Assembly: GCF_947179515.1 (NCBI RefSeq)
Contig: NC_067473.1
Location: 86,690,350 to 86,754,349 of the forward strand
Reading direction: 5' to 3'
Length of the DNA: 64,000 bases
DNA from: Apodemus sylvaticus
Lineage: Eukaryota; Chordata; Mammalia; Rodentia; Muridae
Below are positions 33,190 to 44,200 of this stretch, piece after piece (the first letter of the stretch is position 1; every line of letters starts with the position of its first letter). The position numbers and the translations under genes are program-made. The notes beneath the pieces were generated by a model. It saw only the letters and a list, made by a program, of their open reading frames with translations. It searched no databases and was not told where the DNA came from.

Positions 33190-35372
33190 ATAACCCCACA
33201 TCTAATAGGGGACTAATATCCAAAATATATAAAGAACTAAGGAAGCTAGCCACCAAGAAACTAAAGAATCCAATCAAAAAAATGGGGTACAGAACTAAAC
33301 AGAGAATTCATAAGAGAGGAATCTAGAATGTCTAAAAAGTACTTACAGAAATGTTTAAAGTACTTAGTCATCAGAGAAATGCAAATCAAAATGACCCTGA
33401 GATTCTACCAACAATCAGAATTACTAAGATCAAAAACTCAGGTGACAGCAGATGCTGGCAAGAATGTAGACAAAGAGAAGCACTCCTCCAATATTGGTGG
33501 AATTGAAAGCTGGTGGAACCACTCTGGAAATCAATCTGGAGTCTACTCAGAATAAGATAGACCTAAAATCCCAGCTATATCCCTCTTGGGGATATACCCA
33601 AAAGATATCCCACCATTCCACAGGGACACATGTTATACTATGTTCATAGCAGCCTTATTTGTGATATTCAGAAGTTGGAACAACCCAGATGTCCTATTAC
33701 AGAAGAACGGATACAGGAAATATGGTTCATTTACACAATGGAATACTACTATGCAACTATTAAGAAATTGGACATTGTGCATTTTTTTTCCTTTTTTAAA
33801 CTTTTTTTTCATGTCAAAGCACTTTATTTTTTTATTCGATATAATTTATTTACATTTCAAATGATTTTCCCTTTTCTAGCCCCCCACTCCCCGAAAGTCC
33901 CATAAGCCCCCTTCTCTTCCCCTGTCCTCCCACCCACCCCTTCCCACTTCCCCGTTCTGGTTTTGCCGAATACTGCTTCACTGAGTCTTGCCAGAACAAG
34001 AGGCCACTCCTCCTTTCTTCTTGTACCTCATTTGATGTGTGGATTATGTTTTGGGTATTCCAGTTTTCTAGGTTAATATCCACTTATTAGTGATTGCATA
34101 CCATGATTCACCTTTTGAGTCTGGGTTACCTCACTTAGTATGATGTTCTCTAGCTCCATCCATTTGCCTAAGAATTTCATGAATTCATTGTTTCTAATGG
34201 CTGAATAGTACTCCATTGTGTAACATTGTGCATTTTACAGGCAAATGGGTGGAACAAGAAAATATCATCCTAAGTGAGGTAACTCAGACACAAAAGGATA
34301 CACATTATATATCCTCACTAATAAGTGGATATTAGCAAAATAGTGCAAAATTTCCAGGATACAATCCATAGAACTCAAGAAGGTTAACAAGTGAGGATGC
34401 CTCAATTCCACTGGGAGGGAAAAGACAGCAATTACAGGAGGGGGAGTTGAGGGACGGAGGTACCCAGGTGAGAAAGGAAACAGATAGGGGAAAGGGGGGA
34501 ACATCATCATGTAATGGGGGCTGGGGACCAGAACTGAAGCTCTGTGGTCCAGCAGAAGGAATGGAAATGGGCAACCTCAGAGGTAAGAGGTGGGAGGACC
34601 CTCTCAAGTGTACCAGAGACCGGAGAGGTGAGAAACTCTCAGAACTAAAAGGGAGGATTCTCGGGGACTTAGATGAAATGCTTTACAGTGTGGAGAGGGA
34701 ACTTATATAGTCCACCTCCAGTAAAAAGACAGGGCATCAAGGGGAGAGATGGGGTTTCCGTTCTACAGTCAAAAACTCTGACCCAGAATTGTTACTGTCT
34801 GAAAGAACTGCAGGAACAAAAATGGAGAAAAGTCTAAGGAAAAGGAGGTTTGGTGACAGGCCCAAATTGAGATCCAGCTCACACAAAGGCCCCAAGGCAT
34901 GACAGTACTACTGATGTTATGGTTACAAAGAGGGACCTATCATAAATACCCTCCAAAAGGCCTAAAAAACAGATGAAAAAGTCAAATGACGATATGTGCA
35001 CCCAAGCAATGGAGAGAAGCTGTGATTGAATTAGGGAAAATCTGGAAGATGCTGAGGAGGAGGGCAACCCTATCAGAAGACCAGTAGTCTCAATTAACCT
35101 GAAGCCCTGGAATCTCTTAGACACTGAGTCAGCAATAGACAGCATATACTAGCTGATATGAGGATATGATACAGTAGAAGACTGCTGGGTCTGGATTCAG
35201 TGAGAGAAGATGTACCTAACCCTCAAGAGACTTGGGGGTCCCAGGGAACGGAGAAGTCTGGTGGTTGAGGGGACATCCTCTTGGTGATGGGGTGAGGAGG
35301 GAAAAAGTGTGGGATAAGGAACAATCTGAGCCTGGAATGGGAGGGCAATAAAGTCTGGACTGCAAACAAAAT
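33190..35372 (+). mobile_element. Old L1 (Lx-like), ORF2 end and long 3' UTR
   Basis: Plus-strand ORF2 C-terminus (33195-33771), interrupted by a young L1 (33786-34222), then ORF2 end and a 3' UTR of more than 1 kb. The AATAAA at about 35348 precedes an A-rich tail that has turned into the purine microsatellite beginning at 35374. Frames are broken. Confidence 0.8.
33786..34222 (-). mobile_element. Young 5'-truncated L1 with 14-bp TSD and composite tail
   Basis: Flanked by ACATTGTGCATTTT at 33772-33785 and 34223-34236. The body (about 33830-34222) is rat-type L1 3' UTR and the ORF2 end in antisense. The tail, read in L1 sense, is an A-run, then about 17 nt TAAAGTGCTTTGACATG, then more A-runs, so extra sequence lies between two A-rich parts. 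Confidence 0.9.
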
Positions 35373-35373
35373 T

Positions 35374-35542
35374 AAAGAAGAAAGGAAAGAAGGAAGGAAG
35401 GAAGGAAGGAAGGAAGGAAGGAAGGAAGGAAGGAAGGAAGGAAGGAAGGAAGGAAGGAAGAAACAAAGGAAGGAATGAAGGAAGGAAGGATAGAAGGGAG
35501 AAAGACAGGAAAAAAAGAAAGAAAGAAAAAAAGAAAGAACGA

Positions 35543-35609
<67 letters not shown>

Positions 35610-35660
35610 GAAGGAAGGAAGGAAGGAAGGAAGGAAGGAAGGAAGGAAGGAAGGAAGGAA

Positions 35661-35730
<70 letters not shown>

Positions 35731-35797
35731 AAAGAAAAGAAAGAAAGAAAGAAAAGAAAAGAAAAGAAAGAAGAAAGAAGGAAGGAAGGAAAGAGTT
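35374..35797 (+). repeat. Polypurine (GGAA)n/(GAAA)n tract
   Basis: About 424 bp of almost pure purine on the plus strand in alternating blocks of GGAA and GAAA, grown from the A-tail of the old L1. The long Lys/Arg/Glu and Phe/Leu/Ser ORFs on the two strands are by-products. Confidence 0.97.
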
Positions 35798-35957
35798 AAG
35801 GTACAAGTAAAATGCTGAAATATTCAAAGTTTAAAGATTTCAAAATATTTTCCTAAAACTAAAAATCCTTATGGGGTTCCATAAGAAATAATTAAATTCT
35901 GTAAATAAGCTTCTGGAAATGTTCCACCTTTTTAATGACTTAAAGAGTTACAGAAAT

Positions 35958-37073
<1,116 letters not shown>

Positions 37074-37125
<52 letters not shown>

Positions 37126-37126
37126 A
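37074..37126 (+). repeat. (TG)n microsatellite
   Basis: About 26 uninterrupted TG units. Confidence 0.96.
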
Positions 37127-37204
37127 AATATAGGACATATTGTGTCAAAAGGTGAAGAAAATTAAAATGTTATTAGTTTAAAAGCATGACACTCAGGTTT
37201 GTGT

Positions 37205-37415
37205 GAAAGAAATTCTGAATTTTGGGAAGACTGCTCTTCTAGAGGATCTGGGTTTGATTCCTAGCATTAATATGGCTGCTAACAACAATCTGACACTCCA
37301 GTAACAGGGAACTAATTTCTTTCTTCTGGCCTTTATGGGCAAAGGCATGCATGCAGTATATGGAAATACATGTAGACATAATACACATAAAAATAAAATA
37401 ATAACTTTTAAAAAC
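37205..37415 (+). mobile_element. B2/B3-type SINE, degenerate
   Basis: GACTGCTCTTCTAGAGGATCTGGGTTTGATTCC is the tRNA-derived body with box B. ACACTCCAGTAACAGGGAACT and TGGCCTTTATGGGCAAAGGCATGCATGC follow as in B3. The end is an A-rich tail (AAAAATAAAATAATAAC). Box A is diverged. Confidence 0.8.
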
Positions 37416-39549
37416 ATTAAAGAACAATTTTATAGACAGATACCAAATACCAAATTTTAATCAGGATCAGATAAACCATAAACAGTCCCATAACCCCTAA
37501 AGAAATAGAAGCAGCCACTAAAATTCTCCCAATCAAAAAAGCTCAGGAACAGGTGGTTTTAGTGCAGAATTCTACCAGACCTTCCAAGAAGACTTAACAA
37601 TACTTTTCAAACTATTCCACAAAATAGAAACAGAAGGAACACTACACACTTTATTCTATGAAACCACCATTACACTGATACCTAAACCACACAAAGATCC
37701 AACAAAGAAAGAGAATTTCAGACAAATTTCCCTTATGAATATTGATGTAAAAATACTCAATAAAAATATTGCCAACAGATTCCAAGAATACATCAAAACA
37801 ATCATTCACCACGATCAAGTGAGTTTTATCCCAGGGATACAGAGATGGTTCAGTATATGGAATACTACATAAACCAACTTAAACAAAAATACTCCATAGT
37901 CATTTCATTAGATGTTGAAAAAACATTTGACAAAATTCAGCATCCCTTCATGTTAAAAGTCTTGGAAAGATCAATAATCCAAGGCCAATACCTAAACATA
38001 GTAAAAAGCAATACATAGCAGACATGTAGCCAGCCAACAGCAAATAGATAGCCAACATCAAACTAAATGGAGAAAATTTTGAAGCAATCCCACTAAATTC
38101 ATGGACTAGACAATGCTGCCCTCTCTCTCCATATTTATTCAATATAGTACTTGAAGTTCTAGCTAAAGCAATTAGACAACAAAAGGAGGTCAAAGGTATA
38201 CAAATTGAAAAGGAAGAAAGGAATCAATTGAAAGGAAAGGAGTCAAATTATCACTAATTGTAAATGATATGATACTATACAAAACTCAACGAGAAAAATC
38301 CTAGAGCAGATAAACAACTTCAATAAAGTTGCTGGATCTAAAATTAACTCAAACAAATCAGTAGTCTTCCTATATTCAAAGGATAAACAGGTTGACAAAG
38401 AAATTAGGGAAATGACACCCTGTAAAATAGTCACAAATAATGAAAAGTGACTCTAACCGAACAAGTAAAAGATATGTATGACAAAAATGTCAAGTCTCTG
38501 AAGAAAGAAATTGAAGACCTCCAAAGATGAAACGTCCTATGCTCATGAATTGGCAGGATTACTATAGAAAAAAATGGCCATCTTACCTAAAGCAATCTAC
38601 AGATTCAATGCAATCCCCACCAATATTCCAAATCAATTCTTCATCCAGTTAGAAAAAGCAATTCTAAAATTAACCTGCAATAACAAAAAACAGAGGAGAG
38701 CTAAAACTATTGCAAAAATAAAAGAACTGGGGAAATCAGTATCCCAGCCCTCAAGCAGTACTACAGAGCAATATTGATAAAAACCATGTAGTATTTGTAT
38801 AGTGACAGGCGGGTATCAATGGAATAGAATTGAAGACGCAGAAATGAACCCACATGCCTATGGTCACTTGATCTTTGAGAAAGGTTCTGAAACCATCCAC
38901 TTGAAGAAATGATAACATTTTCTCCAAAGGTACAGGTTCAACTGGCAGTTAGCATGCAGCAGAATGCAAATCGATCCATTCTCATATACTTGTACAAAGC
39001 TCAAGTCCAAGTGGATCAACGACCTCCACATAAAACCATATACTCTGAAATTAATAGCAAAGAAAGTGGGGAAGAGCCTTGAGCACATGGACACAAGGGA
39101 AAATTTCATGAAGAAAGCAACAATAGCTTATTCTCTAAGATAAAGAATTGACAAATGGGACTTCATAAAATTACAAAGCTTCTGAAAGGCAAAGGATAGT
39201 GTCAATAGGACAAAATGGCAACCAACAATTGGAAACAGATCTTTACCAACCCTACATCTGATAGACGGTTAATATCTAATACATACAAAGAACTCAAGAA
39301 GTTAAACTTCAGAGAACCAAATGACCCTATTAAAAGTAGGGTACAGAGCTAAACAAATAATTCTCAACTGAGTAATACCTAAAGACTGAGAAGCACCTAA
39401 TGAAATGTTCAACATTCTCAATCATCAGAGAAATGCAAATCAAAGCAGCCCTGAGATTCCTCCTCACACCAGTCAGAATCGCTAAGTTCAAACACTGAGG
39501 TGACAGCAGGTATTGAGAAGGATTTGGAGAAAGAACAACACTCTTCCAC

Positions 39550-39932
39550 TGTAGCCGCCAGCGGCTACATGTGAACCAGGTTACCTGTTGAGAGAATCTT
39601 GGGGTACAGGGACACAGACAAGGGATTTGAGTCAAGCCTAGGATTCTGGTCAAGACTGCTTTTAATAAATTGAAGACAGGTTTTATAGACATTTGGGGGA
39701 TCGGCCAACCCCCCAGAAGTCGGTAGCTTCAAAGGCGGTGCTGTGAATCTTCTGGCTCCAAGTCTCAGCGGGTCGTCTGCCTACTGCCTGGGAGCTCAGG
39801 TGAACTCCGGCCTGGGGGCGGTGTCGATAGCCGAGGTGTGGAGCCCCTTTGTTTGCAGAACAAAGGCCGGAGGTAGCCATCGGAAGAGTTGGGTGCCCGC
39901 TAGCCAACTAGTTGCAGGGGGGGAAGGGTACA
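39550..39932 (-). mobile_element. ERVK 3' LTR
   Basis: 383 bp, differing from the 5' LTR only at CCTACTGCC versus CCTGCTGCC and GAACTCC versus GAACGCC. TATA box antisense of 39681-39689; ATTAAA antisense of 39661-39666. Confidence 0.93.
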
Positions 39933-39944
39933 ATTCCCCCTTAA
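39933..39944 (-). promoter_or_regulatory. Polypurine tract of ERVK
   Basis: The minus strand reads TTAAGGGGGAATT immediately before TGTACCC of the 3' LTR. This is the expected primer site for plus-strand synthesis. Confidence 0.75.
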
Positions 39945-39945
39945 T

Positions 39946-40713
39946 TATTAAATTTAAAACCACTCAGTGGAAATGATTAAGTTCATCCAATGGATGACGG
40001 GCATTCATCAGTGAGTGAAAGCATTGGCCGCAGCCCCCTTAAGCGTTACCGACATCTTTTTTCAGGGGGGGGGGGGGGGGCTAGACCGCCTTTTTCAGGA
40101 CGGTCTTACGATGTCAAACCCCCATGCAGCTGGGCGTGCTTTTCAGGGAAACTCGGAGCCAGGAATTTTTTCCCTTTCCCTTGCAGTGCCTCGCCTCGCA
40201 CCTCAACTGATGCCCATGTTTGTTGTGACAACAAACACGCATGATTCCGAGTATCAAGCAGCCTCATCTCCGAGGATTTCCACTGGCAGAGTAAATTCTC
40301 TGCGGCTAAGCGTTGGCTAGCTGAAAAGGCAACCCATCCTCCACCTAGGGCCATTGCTGAAGGAATTTCGTCTTCTGAGTGTTATCTGCTTCAAATATAA
40401 AAGGAGATTAAGAGAACCTGTCTGGTTAGTCTTGGGAGGTCAAACCGGTTTTTGGTTTAATTGAAATTCAGTGGCCTCAGGGAAGAGCCCTGGCCGGCAA
40501 CTTAGTTTGCATGAACACAAAGGAACTATGCCTCCCCAAGCAACTGGGAGGTGGCTTGAAAAACAGCCTTTGAATTAATTATACTTACCTACAGTTTGGG
40601 GGTGGAATCCACTCAGGCAAAAGGCCTGGCTTGCAACTTAATTTGCAAGAAGACAAAGGAACTATATCTCCCCAAATGAATGGGGGGGGCGGCTTGGAAA
40701 ACAGCCTTCTGAC
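39946..40713 (-). other. ERVK non-coding region between pol and 3' LTR
   Basis: No env and no credible ORF: the short minus-strand frames have no signal peptide, membrane segment or domain. It contains a run of 16 G on the plus strand (40065-40080) and one copy of the tandem repeat above. In some env-less rodent ERVs this region carries an RNA export element; that is only an inference here. Confidence 0.6.
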
Positions 40714-40755
40714 CTAAATATACTTACCAACCGTTTTTGGGGTCGAATCCACTTG
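40485..40755 (-). repeat. 136-140 bp tandem duplication at the pol 3' end
   Basis: 40489-40613 and 40625-40753 are imperfect direct repeats, offset 136-140 bp. The right copy includes the last codons of pol. Each copy carries the minus-strand motif GGTAAGTATA, a strong 5' splice donor consensus. Confidence 0.85.
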
Positions 40756-43305
40756 TCTTACCAATCTCTCTGGCAACCAACGCGCTTCGTCCTGTTCTTG
40801 TGAAAAAATGCATACCGCGCCTCTTCCCCATATCAAAACGGGGTCTGGGCCTTTCCAAGAATTATTTAAAGGATCCCGCCACTTAACCATGGCGTAGGAA
40901 TTGGAAGTAGCCGGATGCCAATGCCTGTCAGCGGCAGACTGGCCTTCCGCATCCGTTTGGAGAAAATTTAAAACGAATAGAACAAAGGCAAGATGTGACT
41001 TTGGGGACCGAGGGGGATATAAATTTCCCTTCTTAGTTTTAATAAGCCAATTTTTAAGCGTGCGATGGGCGCGCTCCACTATTCCTTGCCCCATTGGATT
41101 ATAAGGAATTCCAGTTTTAAGTTTTATATTAAATTCTTTACAAAATGAGATAAAGTTCTTACCAGTGTAGGCTGGTCCATTGTCTGTCTTAATGACCTTG
41201 GGTACTCCCATGGTATTAAAGGCTTGTAAACAATGATCAATTACATTTCTAGAGGCTTCTCCGGTATGCAGGGAAGCAAAAATAAGTCCTGAGCACGTAT
41301 CAATGCAAACATGTATAAATTTTAATTTCCCAAACTCCGCATAGTGAGTTACATCCATTTGCCAAATTTGATTGGGCACCAGGCCACGTGGATTAACCCC
41401 TAAATGGGGCACTGGTGCTAAAGTGAGACAATTAGGGCATTGCTTTACGATCATTCTAGCTTGCTCCTTTGTGATTTTATGACGGAGCCTCAACGTATGA
41501 CTAGAAAGATGAAATTTCTCATGATCACGTTTTGCCAATTCTATGGGTGTGAGTGCCAAGACTTGACCAATTAGTGCTTTGTCAATGCACTCATTGCCCT
41601 GAGCCAGAGGTCCAGGGAGACCCGAGTGAGATCTAATATGTCCTATATAAAAAGGATTTTTTCTAGCAAGAATGATACCTTGCAATTGTGAAAACAAGGA
41701 TCCAGCTGGCGTATTAAAATTAAACATGCCACAGGTTTCTAGTTGCGGTATCGAAAATGCAACATAAGCACTGTCAGTAAAGAGATTAAACGTACTATTT
41801 ACAGTTTGAAAAACACACAGCACTGCTGTAAGCTCTGATAACTGAGCAGATAACCCAGGCATTTCTATGACCACCTGTTGATTGTTAACAAGATATCCGG
41901 CTTTTCCTTTTGATGAACCATCTGTGAACACTAGGAGTGCATTCTGCAGCGGCTGTAGAGATGTCATTTTTGGAAATACGACCTCATGCATATTTAAAAA
42001 CTTTATTAACTTGTCTTGAGGATAATGATTGTCTATACACCCTTTAAAACCAATCTGAGCCAGCAGCCAATCTGTGCTATGCTGTTTTAGCCATTCATCC
42101 TGATTTACACTGTAAGGTTGTATAATAAAGTCCGGTTCCTTACCAAAATAAGTCAATGCCTGCTTTCTACCAAGCATAATTACTTGGGCCACTGCTTCAA
42201 AATATGGCAAGATATTACGCCTAGAAGACACCCTCAAATGAATCCACATCAGAGGAGCCTTTTGCCATAATAATCCTGTAGGCGAATGAGTAGTATTAAA
42301 AATTAGCAGATGCAGAGGTAAGGAATAATCTATATAGGTAATAAATTGGTTCTCAATAGCTTTCTCCACTGTCTGTAAGACAAAAAGTCCTTCTGAAGTT
42401 AATACCCTAGGGGAAGTCGGATCAGCATTTCCTTTAAGAATATCAAATAAAGGTTGTAATTCCCCTGTGGTAAGTTTTAAATACGGCCGAAGCCAATTAA
42501 TGTCACCCAATAATTTCTGAAAATCATTTAAAGTTTTCAAATTGTCCCTGCGGATAATTATCTTCTGGGAAAAAATTGACTGGTCCGTAAGTTTAAAACC
42601 TAGATAGTTATATGGCTCCTGAATCTGAATCTTCTCTGGAGCTATCTGCAGCCCTTTAGCGACCAGGGCTTGCTGCAAATCTCTAAAACATAAAAGCAAG
42701 GTCTGAGGATTTTTTCCTGCAATTAGAAAATCATCTGTGAAATGGATAAAGTAAATATCTGGCCATTTCTGTCTCACAGGTTGAATGGCCTGTGCTACGA
42801 ATTTCTGGCACAAGGCGGGGCTGTTTGCCATGCCCTGGGGAATCACGGTCCATTCAAACCTTTTCATAGGCTCTGCAAAGTTAATAGAAGGAACACTGAA
42901 CGCAAACCTTTTGCAGTCTTCAGGGTGCAAAGGAATGGTAAAGAAACAATCTTTTAAATCTATGACTATTTTATGAAACCCTTTTGGAATAGCCACGGGA
43001 GATGGAAGACCTGTTTGTAAGGTTCCCATGGGCAACATTGTTTCATTTACCTTTCTTAAATCCTGTAACAATCTCCATTTGCCGGACTTCTTTTTAATTA
43101 CGAATATCGGCGTGTTCCATGGAGATAATGACTCTATAAGATGTCCTGCCTCTAACTGTTCCTGCACCAAAAGAGAGGCAGCCTCCAATTTCTCTTTAGT
43201 TAAAGGCCACTGATCAACCCACACTGGAATGTCGCTAAGCCATTGAATTTTATCGGCGTGGGGTGCAGGCGAGATAGTGGCCATTACTGAAAATGCCCCA
43301 GACTT
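40714..43305 (-). CDS. pol: ERVK Pol: RT, RNase H, integrase, intact
   Basis: Open from the shift region to the TAG at 40714; 856 codons from the ATG at 43284. It would be made as Gag-Pro-Pol. RT: KKKSGKWRLLQDLRKVN (about residues 65-81), VIDLKDCFFTIPL with the first Asp, VIPQGMANSPALCQ, and the catalytic box FTDD (residues 182-185, 42730-42741). RNase H: FTDGSSKGKAGY, SELTAV, FTDSAYV and GNECID. Integrase: HHCC finger (HEKFH, HTLRLRH, CPNC), then core WQMDVTHY, KTDNGPAY and GIVERAHRTL with the D, D and E. The C-terminal region contains WKGPDPVLIWGRGAV. All domains are complete and no stop interrupts them. FTDD instead of the usual YxDD is odd. Confidence 0.93.
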   Translation of the reverse strand, partial: KSGAFSVMATISPAPHADKIQWLSDIPVWVDQWPLTKEKLEAASLLVQEQLEAGHLIESLSPWNTPIFVIKKKSGKWRLLQDLRKVNETMLPMGTLQTGLPSPVAIPKGFHKIVIDLKDCFFTIPLHPEDCKRFAFSVPSINFAEPMKRFEWTVIPQGMANSPALCQKFVAQAIQPVRQKWPDIYFIHFTDDFLIAGKNPQTLLLCFRDLQQALVAKGLQIAPEKIQIQEPYNYLGFKLTDQSIFSQKIIIRRDNLKTLNDFQKLLGDINWLRPYLKLTTGELQPLFDILKGNADPTSPRVLTSEGLFVLQTVEKAIENQFITYIDYSLPLHLLIFNTTHSPTGLLWQKAPLMWIHLRVSSRRNILPYFEAVAQVIMLGRKQALTYFGKEPDFIIQPYSVNQDEWLKQHSTDWLLAQIGFKGCIDNHYPQDKLIKFLNMHEVVFPKMTSLQPLQNALLVFTDGSSKGKAGYLVNNQQVVIEMPGLSAQLSELTAVLCVFQTVNSTFNLFTDSAYVAFSIPQLETCGMFNFNTPAGSLFSQLQGIILARKNPFYIGHIRSHSGLPGPLAQGNECIDKALIGQVLALTPIELAKRDHEKFHLSSHTLRLRHKITKEQARMIVKQCPNCLTLAPVPHLGVNPRGLVPNQIWQMDVTHYAEFGKLKFIHVCIDTCSGLIFASLHTGEASRNVIDHCLQAFNTMGVPKVIKTDNGPAYTGKNFISFCKEFNIKLKTGIPYNPMGQGIVERAHRTLKNWLIKTKKGNLYPPRSPKSHLAFVLFVLNFLQTDAEGQSAADRHWHPATSNSYAMVKWRDPLNNSWKGPDPVLIWGRGAVCIFSQEQDEARWLPERLVRQVDSTPKTVGKYI

Positions 43306-44200
43306 CTAGAGTTAGGGTTTGCCTGGGGGGTTTTAAACCTACTAGTGCCTTGTCCTTCATATCCAAGCCTCCGAGTAGGTTCGGATTCCTCCGACACTGT
43401 CTTTTGCTTAGAGGCAATTTCATTAGGATTACACAGAATCAAATTCATCTGAGATAACAGGTCTCTGCCCCAGAGCGTGGTAGGCAACTTCTGCATCACG
43501 AAAGGCCGAATTTGTCCTGAATTTCCATCTGCATCTTTCCAAGTTAGAAGTCTAGCGCTCTGTTTCGGATTATTTGCATAACCGATCCCTCGCAGATGCG
43601 TTAGGGTCTCTGTCAATGGCCAATTAGACGGCCAGTCCTGTCCCTTAATAATTGTAACATCAGCTCCCGTATCTATTAATCCTTCAAAACTCTTTCCTTC
43701 AATAGTCAATTTAAGGTTAGGTCTTTTATTAGTAATAGACTGAACCCAGAACACTCCGGAGGAGCCAAAGCCCTCCTCCCCTCTCTTATCTTTAATGAAT
43801 TTGGAAGGCAGTGGATGTAAGGGCACCAAGACTAACTGGGCAATTCTTTGATTAGCTGGAATACTTATGACACCACGAGAGGAAGCAGCCATAATTTTAA
43901 TTTCTCCCTCATAATCACTGTCTATGACTCCTGGATAAATCTGCAGTCCCTTCACAGTAGAACTGCTTCGTCCTAACAACAATCCCCAAGTACCTTCAGG
44001 TAATGGCCCAAAAACTCCCGTGGGCAAAACCTGAACTCCCATCTCTGGAGCTAGTACGGCATTGCAGATGCAACAGAGGTCCAACCCTGCACTTCCTGGT
44101 GTAGCTCTGGCGAGGTCAAGGATGGATTTCCTTGGCTCGGCAGTAGCTGTGCCCCACAGACAGTCTGATGCATCGGGGCCTGGGGCTGGCCCCTCCCCCC
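43284..44200 (-). CDS. pro: ERVK Pro: dUTPase plus protease, intact
   Basis: Translated as a Gag-Pro fusion after the frameshift at 44201-44207. The frame is open from there to the TAA at 43284-43286; it has no ATG start of its own. The N-terminal part is a dUTPase domain: ATPGSAGLDLCC-type entry near 44115, GPLPEGTWGLLLGRSS near 44020 and GVIDSDYEGEIKI near 43930. The aspartic protease follows with the active site LIDTGADVTII (43648-43679) and the later LWGRDLL near 43470. dUTPase limits uracil in viral DNA; protease matures Gag and Pol. A Gly-rich G-patch-like tail with LGYEGQGTSRF is visible near 43340-43375. All expected parts are present. Confidence 0.9.
43290..43296 (-). promoter_or_regulatory. 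Probable pro-pol -1 frameshift site GCATTTT
   Basis: The pol frame has a stop at 43306-43308 and the pro frame ends at 43284-43286, so the shift must happen in the roughly 20 bases between. In the pro frame this reads GGG CAT TTT CAG. The best candidate heptamer is G CAT TTT, which is non-canonical because its first three bases are not identical. Confidence 0.55.

Noticed and set aside
35372..35827. Long Lys/Glu/Arg-rich and Phe/Leu/Ser-rich ORFs on both strands
   Set aside because: They are translations of a GGAA/GAAA microsatellite and have no coding signal.
39683..39907. 74-codon ORF in the ERVK LTR (also at 46187-46411)
   Set aside because: It lies across the U3 and TATA region in both LTRs with no domain. 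I see no superantigen-like or other accessory protein features.
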